A stretch of DNA of 12,819 nt, from contig PKXI01000387.1 of assembly GCA_003133425.1 (NCBI GenBank), positions 407-13,225 of the forward strand. Reading direction: 5' to 3'. The position numbers and the translations under genes are program-made. Shown in pieces: positions 1-4,489 of the stretch. Positions within the stretch are counted from its first letter, which is position 1. Every line of letters starts with the position of its first letter. Below the pieces are notes generated by a model. That model was given only the letters and a program-made list of their open reading frames with translations, had not been told where the DNA came from and searched no databases. The stretch is from Acidobacteriaceae bacterium. Lineage in GTDB: Bacteria; Acidobacteriota; Terriglobia; Terriglobales; Acidobacteriaceae.

Positions 1-57
1 ATCGCAAGGTCGTGGGGGTTCGCCCCCCTTCCGGCAACATAGAATCAATAATTTAGC
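1..57 (+). repeat. Degenerate tRNA-Leu-like 3' end plus att-type tail
   Basis: Positions 14-28 hold a GGGGG-TTCG-CCCCCC T-arm remnant. TTCCGGC (29-35), an A discriminator (36) and ACA (37-39) follow, in the place of an acceptor strand and CCA. The layout resembles the end of a tRNA-Leu, but the T-loop is about two bases short and CCA has become ACA, so it is not a working tRNA end. It runs into the tail CATAGAATCAATAATTTAGC (38-57), which matches 18 of 20 bases with the tail after the tRNA-Lys fragment at 942-961. The likely reading is a decayed attachment site. The 5' part of any tRNA would lie outside the window. The tRNA-Leu identity is tentative; the shared tail is seen directly. Confidence 0.55.
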
Positions 58-294
58 ATCCGTTTTTGGCTCCTTTGGTGACAACAAGGGCATCAGCTAT
101 GCCCAAAGTATGACCGTCCAGCTTCCAGCCTCCATCCAGGTTGCCTGAGGATGCGATGTTGAGGGGCGTCGAGCCGCCCGAGTCGGTACCACTCTGACGT
201 TGACCTGCCTCTCCCGCGCCAGCCTCTGACCGGCAATGATGCAGGCTCCCAGATACACGAGTGAGGGTTCAAGCGGGGCATCCCTGCATCGGGG
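53..294 (-). pseudogene. Probable broken gene fragment, C-terminal part of an unknown protein
   Basis: Read on the minus strand, about 294 to 185 gives a protein-like stretch containing SLVYLGACIIAGQRLARE and then VNVRVVPT. A change of frame near 181-190 then gives DSGGSTPLNIASSGNLDGG, WKLDGH and a stretch ending GAKNGC, with TAA at 55-53. Both pieces use GC-rich third positions and join naturally if one frameshift is assumed. The first piece lies in the same frame as the zinc-ribbon ORF upstream, parted only by that ORF's TGA at 297-295. The fragment may therefore be the broken end of the same gene or a second small gene. The stop codon falls inside the att-like tail at 38-57, which suggests recombination set this end. 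No family is recognised. This call rests on reading two frames by eye. Confidence 0.35.
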
Positions 295-549
295 TCAAAC
301 ACTCTGAGACTCCAGCCGAATCGACAGCTTGCCCCTGAAGATGTCTGTTGGCAGGTATCGTCGCCGCTCACCGCACAGTGGACAGGTGGCGACAATCCAT
401 GTGTCCGGCATGGTTCCGACCGGGGCCGGAATCGTCTCAGCACAGCCCTTGCACTTCACCGCGTTTTCGCAGAGCCGGGTTTGGGGGAGATTCCACACGA
501 GACCAGTATAAGCGAACAATAGGCGAAGATATGCGCAGGTAGCACTCAT
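295..549 (-). CDS. Small two-knuckle zinc-ribbon protein, function unknown
   Basis: The ORF has two CxxC knuckles 20 residues apart: CKGC (residues 33-36 from this start) and CPLC (56-59). The segment between them includes PAPVGTMPDTWIVAT, and a basic stretch ERRRYLP follows the second pair. This spacing is that of a small zinc ribbon that would bind one zinc ion. Such proteins are common among hypothetical genes in accessory regions, and no specific role can be given. The start is uncertain. ATG at 549 has GAGG directly against it, and GTG codons at 576, 498 and 459 are alternatives, none with a convincing ribosome site. A TATACT box lies eight bases before GTG 498, so a near-leaderless start there is possible. 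The ORF sits between two att-like scars and may itself be a relic. Confidence 0.45.
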   Translation of the reverse strand: MSATCAYLRLLFAYTGLVWNLPQTRLCENAVKCKGCAETIPAPVGTMPDTWIVATCPLCGERRRYLPTDIFRGKLSIRLESQSV

Positions 550-625
550 CCTCAACTGACAAGCTGAGAACGTCACGCCGGGGTCAGAATGCCGTCAGAA
601 AAGGGCAACGCGGTCAATCCAAATC

Positions 626-804
626 AACCCCACAATATCCCCACGGAAACCCTGAATGAGGCACTATGAATGCCCAATTGTTGGTGCATTTGAAACCCGA
701 TTGTGACGGTGTTTTTGACAGTCAGCATTCGGTGATCGTTCGGTGCAAACAGGAGCCAAACAAGGGAATGGAATCGACTGAACAAAACCCCACATTCTCC
801 CCAC
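626..804. repeat. Two copies of a tandem GTGGGG repeat (candidate integrase arm sites)
   Basis: AACCCCACAATATCCCCAC (626-644) and AACCCCACATTCTCCCCAC (786-804) agree at 16 of 19 bases and start 160 bp apart. On the minus strand each reads GTGGGG-N5-GTGGGG, so half-sites are 11 bp apart, about one helical turn. Short direct repeats of this kind beside a tRNA attachment core are typical of arm-type sites bound by tyrosine recombinases. That role is inferred from position and form only. Confidence 0.4.
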
Positions 805-898
805 CGTACCAATTCCTCATCACTCCCCATCGTTTCTTTTCAATACTTTAGGAGCCAGCCGTTCCGCGTAAGTCGTTGATATTACGTTGTTTATTGTT

Positions 899-943
899 CT
901 CTTAACCGACAGGTTGTAGGTTCGATTCCTACCGCATCCACCA
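899..943 (+). pseudogene. tRNA-Lys(CTT) 3' half, left by integration
   Basis: The parts read in order: anticodon loop CTCTTAA (899-905, anticodon CTT), anticodon-stem strand CCGAC (906-910), variable loop AGGTT (911-915), T-arm GTAGG-TTCGATT-CCTAC (916-932), acceptor strand CGCATCC (933-939), A (940) and CCA (941-943). The sequence before the loop (ending TTGTT) does not pair with CCGAC, and no matching acceptor 5' strand with a D-arm is nearby. The 5' half is therefore missing and this is not a functional gene. A breakpoint in the anticodon loop with an intact 3' half is what tyrosine integrases leave when they duplicate the end of a tRNA gene. Confidence 0.85.
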
Positions 944-961
944 TAAAATCAACAATTTAGC
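942..961 (+). repeat. att-type tail, second copy
   Basis: CATAAAATCAACAATTTAGC follows the tRNA-Lys 3' end and overlaps its CA. It matches the tail at 38-57 at 18 of 20 bases. In both copies it is in register with the tRNA CCA position (ACA in the first), so the two joints line up base for base although the tRNAs differ. Confidence 0.7.
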
Positions 962-1127
962 TTCGATCGCGCTCTGCTTGCGCTGTGTGCGTGAGCTATA
1001 GAGGCACGCACGTCCCTATATCACATTTATTTTGTTTGAGTTAGGAATTTATCTTGAGATGAAAGGACGGAGTTGCCGCGCAGGGAACTTCTTTGACCAT
1101 GCCTTCGCCGCCTTTCGAGGCGCGGAT

Positions 1128-2363
1128 TCATCCCTTTGGCATGCGCGAGCTCTGGTTGGCATCTTCGGACGGTTCGTGAACAAAACGCCGCTGGAACACA
1201 AGCGCAGCTGCTCCCCGGAGCCGTGCTATATCCCCGTCGTGGGTAGGCAGAATCTGCGGTGGTTCTCCCGCCAGCGTCAATTCAGCCGCTTCCTTCTCAA
1301 TGACCGAGCTAAAGCGATGCCAGGCAGATGTGATGTCTCCCGCAATGAGAATCACGCGCGGAGAAAGCCCGGAAATTATTGGCCCCAGCCCGCGCCCAAT
1401 TTGAAATGCCTGCTGTGTCAATGCCTGCACCGCAGACTGGTCGCCCTCTTCAGCCTTGTTGAGCAATTCGTGAAATGTGATCGCCCGGGCTTTGGGCTGG
1501 AGTTCCTGGTAATACCGGAGCGCCGCATTGCAGGAGGCAACAGTTTCCCAGCAGCCCCTCCGCCCGCAAGCGCAGCGGATACCCGAAGGATCCAGCGAAA
1601 TATGACCAAACTCTCCGGCCATTCCGTGATTGCCTGTGATCACCTGGCCATTTGAGAACACTCCGGTTCCCACGCCTTCAGAAACAGTCACCAGCACGGC
1701 GTCGCGAACCCCATTGAGACGCCCGAAAAGGAGCTCCGCCAACAGACAGGCGACGGCCGCGTTTTCCATACTTACCGCAAGGCCTGTCTCCTTTTCAATT
1801 ACCCCCATCAAATCGAAGTCCGACCAGTGCAGATTCGGCGCAAAGATCAAACGTTGTGTGGTGGGGTCGAACCTGCCGGGAAGGCTGATGCCGATTCCTT
1901 CAATGGACTTGCCTGAAAACTCTTGCCGCATCCTTTGAATGCAGTCGGTAATCAGACGTGTCGAGGCAACCGGATTCGAGGTAAGCGGCACAATTGACCG
2001 CGAAAGAAGGCGACCGTTCAGGTCTACCATGGCTACGGTTGCTTGTTTGGGGTGAATGTCTACAGCAATCACCATCAGGTCTTCATTCAATCCCAAAAGC
2101 GTGGGGTGGCGCCCGCGCGCCAACGAAGCAACCCCGCCCTCGCGCACCCACTTTTCCCGGATGAGCTGCTCCACTATTTGCGAGACTGTGCTTCTCTGGA
2201 GTCCTGAGCGGCGCGACAAATCTGCCCGAGAGAGCGGCTGGTTGGCACGAATCAGTTCCAGCACAATATTCCGGTTGATTCCGCGCGCGGTTTCGCTGGA
2301 AGCAAGCTGAACATCGGTCAGGTCGAGGTGCCGTATGGCTTTCGGGTTTTGTCTTAGATGCAC
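1128..2363 (-). CDS. ROK-family transcriptional regulator
   Basis: A 411-residue protein with a winged helix-turn-helix at residues 25-80 (LSRADLSRRSGLQRSTVSQI in its core) and a ROK domain from about 98 onward. The ROK zinc site is complete: H254, then CACGRRGC giving C264, C266 and C271, followed by E273. This is the NagC/Mlc/XylR-type arrangement, a DNA-binding repressor that senses a sugar or related ligand. Two kinase features are lost. The phosphate loop, usually DxGGT, reads DIHPK (102-106), and the catalytic Asp of the usual ENDAN motif is Ala (ENAA, 200-203). It is therefore expected to bind a ligand and not to phosphorylate it. The start chosen is GTG at 2363, with AGGAG seven bases upstream. 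An open frame continues to an ATG at 2450, but that extension is unlike the family. It is divergent from the URO-D gene, which it may control. Confidence 0.92.
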   Translation of the reverse strand: MHLRQNPKAIRHLDLTDVQLASSETARGINRNIVLELIRANQPLSRADLSRRSGLQRSTVSQIVEQLIREKWVREGGVASLARGRHPTLLGLNEDLMVIAVDIHPKQATVAMVDLNGRLLSRSIVPLTSNPVASTRLITDCIQRMRQEFSGKSIEGIGISLPGRFDPTTQRLIFAPNLHWSDFDLMGVIEKETGLAVSMENAAVACLLAELLFGRLNGVRDAVLVTVSEGVGTGVFSNGQVITGNHGMAGEFGHISLDPSGIRCACGRRGCWETVASCNAALRYYQELQPKARAITFHELLNKAEEGDQSAVQALTQQAFQIGRGLGPIISGLSPRVILIAGDITSAWHRFSSVIEKEAAELTLAGEPPQILPTHDGDIARLRGAAALVFQRRFVHEPSEDANQSSRMPKG

Positions 2364-2383
2364 CGGATGCTCTCCTGCAAATA

Positions 2384-2410
2384 AAGCGCTTGCGCAGTCA
2401 GAACTGCGCA
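2384..2410. promoter_or_regulatory. Operator candidates in the ROK leader: AAGCGCTT and a 20-bp palindrome
   Basis: TGCGCAGT (2391-2398) and ACTGCGCA (2403-2410) form a perfect 8-bp inverted repeat with a 4-bp spacer. The size suits a dimeric winged-helix repressor. It overlaps by one base the 8-bp palindrome AAGCGCTT (2384-2391). Both lie 21-47 bp before the ROK GTG, the usual place for autoregulation. GACTGCGCAA recurs at 2740-2749 near the URO-D gene, and AAAGCGCTTG recurs before the receptor gene (4452-4461). Confidence 0.5.
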
Positions 2411-2431
2411 GGAAAATACAACATTCACCTG

Positions 2432-2458
2432 AGCGCCCGTAGCATAGCATAGGGCGCT
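2432..2458. repeat. Inverted repeat AGCGCCC/GGGCGCT
   Basis: Perfect 7-bp arms at 2432-2438 and 2452-2458 flank a 13-bp centre that contains AGCATAGCATA, a short tandem repeat. It lies about 70-95 bp upstream of the ROK start, where an operator or promoter would be expected. Its role is unknown. Confidence 0.4.
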
Positions 2459-2475
2459 TGCGTACACGTAATGGA

Positions 2476-2525
2476 ATCGAGGGTTCCCATCTTCAAGAGT
2501 CCCTACGTCATCGAGGGTTACCATC
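2476..2525. repeat. 16-bp direct repeat in the divergent gap
   Basis: ATCGAGGGTTCCCATC (2476-2491) and ATCGAGGGTTACCATC (2510-2525) match at 15 of 16 bases and start 34 bp apart, about three helical turns. The copies face the same way, which suits cooperative binding of a regulator to one side of the DNA. A chance duplication cannot be ruled out. Confidence 0.45.
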
Positions 2526-2740
2526 AATAATGTTGTTTAGCTGTTTGTCAGGCAGAAGCGACCTTCCTGGATGCTGGTTCGCATTGTGCTATGGTTTAGG
2601 CAATATAGTCGCCATTACGGTATCACTGCGAATTCCGGGGCCCGCTCCGGCAGAGATTTATTGGACCGATCGCGCCGCCCAACGTCGGACATCGCTTGGC
2701 TCCGTCAGCATGCCGGCGCGGATGGAACAGCGAAAGCACG

Positions 2741-2779
2741 ACTGCGCAAATTGATTTGGAATGCTGTCTACCGTATGCG
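2741..2779 (+). promoter_or_regulatory. Half-operator and weak promoter candidate for the URO-D gene
   Basis: ACTGCGCA (2741-2748) repeats one arm of the palindrome in the ROK leader. It directly precedes TTGATT (2751-2756), and TATGCG (2774-2779) follows at a 17-bp spacing. The -35/-10 match is weak, so the promoter is tentative. A repressor bound to the half-site would cover the -35 region. Confidence 0.3.
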
Positions 2780-2814
2780 TGGAAGCGAAAGTGATCGAAA
2801 GGTAAAGGCAAGTT

Positions 2815-3849
2815 ATGAACGACCAACAATGGAATACGCTCGTCTCAGTGGTTCGGGGAGAAGCGGTTCGTCCAGTCCCAACAGCCTTCATTATTGATAG
2901 TCCCTGGCTTCCTAATTGGGCAGGGCACACGATTCTGGATTACTTTACCGACGAGCGCACTTTTCTGGATGACAACCTCAAGTCCATTCGCACATTTCCG
3001 GAAACGATATTCCTACCCGGGTTCTGGTCGGAATACGGAATGTGCACGGAGCCCTCGGCATTCGGCTCGGTCTCAATCTGGGGTGAGAACGAGTTTCCGT
3101 TTGCCCGCAAGGTGCTGCTCTCGCCGGCAGATGTCGAGCGCCTGGAGAAGCCCGATGCGCGCAAACACGGATTGCTGCCATTTGTTATCAAGCGGCTCCA
3201 GCACCTGCAGCCGGAGATTGAAAAGGCCGGACACAAGATCCGATTTGCAGTGGCCCGTGGCCCGCTCAATATCGCCTCGTTTCTGATGGGCACGCCGGAG
3301 TTCATGGAGGCGCTAAAGACAGAGCCGGAGCTGATGCATCGCCTGCTCGAAATCGTGACGGATTTTTTGGTGGAGTGGATCGCCGTTCAGCGCGAGGCCT
3401 TTCCGACGATCGACGGTATCTTACTGCTTGACGATATTGTCGGATTCGTAAGCCGTCGGGATTTTGAAACATTTGGGCTGCCCTATTTGCAGCGCGCATT
3501 CAGCGCCGATGTGACAGTAAAGTTCTTCCATAATGATGCGCCGGCAAAAGCTAGCGCACCGATGCTGGAGGCGGCGGGAATCAATCTGTTCAATTTCGGA
3601 ATTCAGCACACACTGGCGGACATGAAGAACTGGACGAATAACCGCATAGCACTGATGGGAAACATCCCTCCGCGCGATGTGCTCGCCGAGGGAACGCCCG
3701 CGGATGTGAAACGCTCGGTCACTGAAATGCTGAGTGCTCTCGACGACAAGTCGCGGTTGATTGTTTCGTGCGGGGGAGGAATGCCGCCCCAGGCACCCAC
3801 GGAGAATATAAAAGCTCTGATTTCGACGGTGGAAGAGTTGACGCAGTAA
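2815..3849 (+). CDS. Uroporphyrinogen-decarboxylase (URO-D) superfamily protein, likely methyltransferase-like
   Basis: A 344-residue cytoplasmic protein close to the usual length for single-domain URO-D proteins. The family's strand-loop MGNIPPRDVLAEGTPADVK (281-299) and the closing PPQAPTENIKAL (324-335) are clear. The superfamily includes haem-pathway HemE and zinc-dependent methyltransferases such as MtaA and CmuA, which move methyl groups between corrinoids and thiols. Those enzymes hold zinc with HxC and a later C. Here the positions read FFHND (H239, D241) and VSCGGG (C319), so one Cys is Asp. True HemE is unlikely because its conserved N-terminal Arg-rich substrate motif is not seen. 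No corrinoid protein is nearby. AAGG lies six bases before the ATG. The gene is divergent from the ROK regulator and followed by a hairpin. The substrate is unknown. Confidence 0.8.
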   Translation: MNDQQWNTLVSVVRGEAVRPVPTAFIIDSPWLPNWAGHTILDYFTDERTFLDDNLKSIRTFPETIFLPGFWSEYGMCTEPSAFGSVSIWGENEFPFARKVLLSPADVERLEKPDARKHGLLPFVIKRLQHLQPEIEKAGHKIRFAVARGPLNIASFLMGTPEFMEALKTEPELMHRLLEIVTDFLVEWIAVQREAFPTIDGILLLDDIVGFVSRRDFETFGLPYLQRAFSADVTVKFFHNDAPAKASAPMLEAAGINLFNFGIQHTLADMKNWTNNRIALMGNIPPRDVLAEGTPADVKRSVTEMLSALDDKSRLIVSCGGGMPPQAPTENIKALISTVEELTQ

Positions 3850-3891
3850 GCCGCGTCCGCCTCGGTGGAGAGCCCTGGAATAATGAACGCG

Positions 3892-3934
3892 CTGATGCCT
3901 ATTGATTCGGGCAGCAGGCATCAGTTTGCACATT
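3892..3934 (+). terminator. Candidate terminator after the URO-D gene
   Basis: CTGATGCCT (3892-3900) and AGGCATCAG (3916-3924) form a perfect 9-bp stem with a 15-base loop, 42 bases after the stop codon. TTTGCACATT follows directly. The stem is strong but the T-tract is broken, so termination would be partial or need help. Confidence 0.45.
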
Positions 3935-3993
3935 TCTTATGGATGACTTGAGGTCGGGTCCTCATACCCGCATATTGTTTTGCCTGACAACTT

Positions 3994-4055
3994 AATGGTC
4001 TCACCATTGCTCATGTGTGCGCGATCGTAGCCGCCACCAACTTAATCCGTGGCGG
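3994..4055. repeat. Two short perfect dyads
   Basis: AATGGT-CTC-ACCATT (3994-4008) is a 15-bp palindrome of operator size. CCGCCAC (4031-4037) and GTGGCGG (4049-4055) form a 7-bp stem with an 11-base loop. Neither has a following T-run. They may be protein-binding sites upstream of the receptor promoter, or parts of a longer untranslated RNA. Confidence 0.3.
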
Positions 4056-4212
4056 GTGCGCTCTGTCTTTGGGTTGAACTTTGTATTGAATCAATGGTCC
4101 CCTAAGTCACTCCAGATCGAGAAGATGTACAGAGAGAAGCACTCCCGCTCTCCTTAGATTTATCCGTAAATAACAGTAAATAAACAGGCTAATTCCAATT
4201 AAGCGCGCATTG

Positions 4213-4275
4213 GCCGACTGATTGATGGTCGGCTTTAGACCATCGGATCTCGACTAATGGTTGATTCTCGGCCGA
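4213..4275. promoter_or_regulatory. Overlapping dyads upstream of the receptor promoter
   Basis: GCCGAC (4213-4218) pairs with GTCGGC (4228-4233). GATGGTC (4224-4230) also pairs with GACCATC (4238-4244), so the two stems share 4228-4230 and exclude one another. A second, imperfect copy of the block starts at 4251 (CGACTAATGG) and ends in the 8-bp palindrome TCGGCCGA (4268-4275), 8 bp before the TTGACA box. At DNA level this suits an activator or repressor array just above the promoter. Confidence 0.4.
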
Positions 4276-4283
4276 TTTAGCCC

Positions 4284-4312
4284 TTGACATGAGGAGTACT
4301 TAATTGTAAGTT
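4284..4312 (+). promoter_or_regulatory. Promoter candidate for the receptor leader
   Basis: TTGACA (4284-4289) is a perfect sigma-70 -35 box. TAAGTT (4307-4312) lies 17 bp further on and keeps the first, second and last bases of TATAAT. Transcription would start near 4319, just before the structured leader and about 170 bases before the receptor's ATG. Confidence 0.5.
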
Positions 4313-4336
4313 CCTTGCGCGGAAGAGGAATAAGAG

Positions 4337-4430
4337 AAAACCACCGCCAATTCCATAGCCTTTCCTTTCTGGGTCAGCTGCAACGCCGACCGGGAGAGAG
4401 CCTATGCGATTGGCGGTGGATTTTTTGTTT
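4337..4430 (+). promoter_or_regulatory. Structured RNA leader ending in a terminator-like stem
   Basis: CCACCGCCAA (4341-4350) pairs perfectly over 10 bp with TTGGCGGTGG (4410-4419). AAAA (4337-4340) could extend the stem with the TTTTTT run (4421-4426) across a bulged A. Inside it, CATAG (4354-4358) pairs with CTATG (4402-4406). CTTTCTGGGTC (4365-4375) then pairs with GACCGGGAGAG (4388-4398) with one G-G mismatch and three G-U pairs, closing a 12-base loop. This three-tier stem with a U-run lies between the promoter and the receptor start, so it could be a transcription attenuator, a riboswitch or a roughly 110-base independent RNA. I do not recognise a known riboswitch class. Confidence 0.6.
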
Positions 4431-4451
4431 GAAGCTTAATGGTTGTGAACA

Positions 4452-4461
4452 AAAGCGCTTG
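4452..4461. promoter_or_regulatory. LacI-type operator core before the receptor gene
   Basis: AAAGCGCTTG contains the palindrome AAGCGCTT, which fits the AAnCGnTT core of LacI-family operators. The same 10 bases occur at 2383-2392 in the ROK leader. Here it lies 28 bp before the receptor ATG, where a bound repressor could block elongation or a nearby start. A LacI-family gene is present at 11653-12747. Confidence 0.4.
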
Positions 4462-4489
4462 GTAGGATTTCCACGAATTGGGAGGCAGT

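Larger units (their letters stand above)
577..1127. other. Gene-free stretch with integration-site sequences
   Basis: No convincing gene is seen. The two short ORFs near 624-851 overlap on opposite strands and show no recognisable protein features. The stretch holds the two tandem-repeat blocks, the tRNA-Lys fragment and its tail. A CGTAA/TTACG inverted pair (867-871, 882-886) lies just before the tRNA fragment. Near the 3' end of the ROK gene is a small CGCCT-TTCG-AGGCG hairpin (1109-1122) without a T-run, so it is at most a weak terminator. Confidence 0.6.
2364..2814. other. Divergent regulatory gap between ROK and URO-D genes
   Basis: 451 bp without a convincing gene. It holds the ROK ribosome site, a dense set of dyads within 100 bp of the ROK start, a 16-bp direct repeat in the middle, and a half-operator with a weak promoter near the URO-D start. 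These are described separately. No clear promoter for the ROK gene could be picked by eye. Confidence 0.6.
3850..4489. other. Long dyad-rich gap before the receptor gene
   Basis: 640 bp without a convincing gene. From left to right it holds a terminator-like hairpin (3892), small dyads at 3955-3970 (CGGGT/ACCCG), 3994-4008 and 4031-4055, an 11-bp palindrome ATTGAATCAAT (4085-4095), overlapping dyads (4213-4244), a promoter candidate (4284), a structured leader ending in a terminator-like stem (4337-4430) and an operator core (4452). This density is well above what a passive spacer would show. Confidence 0.6.

Noticed and set aside
149..155. GGATGCG, which matches the missing acceptor 5' strand of the tRNA-Lys fragment
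   Set aside because: It is not followed by a D-arm or anticodon stem, so it is a chance 7-base match and not the lost tRNA half.
624..851. Two short ORFs on opposite strands
   Set aside because: They overlap each other, have odd composition and no ribosome site, and contain the repeat blocks.
1032..1655. 207-codon plus-strand frame overlapping the end of the ROK gene
   Set aside because: It overlaps the ROK coding sequence on the other strand, has no motif and has no ribosome site; ROK is certain.
2522..2541. CATCAATAATGTTGTTTAGC, resembling the att tail
   Set aside because: It has a four-base insertion relative to the tail and no tRNA-like sequence before it. Likely chance similarity.
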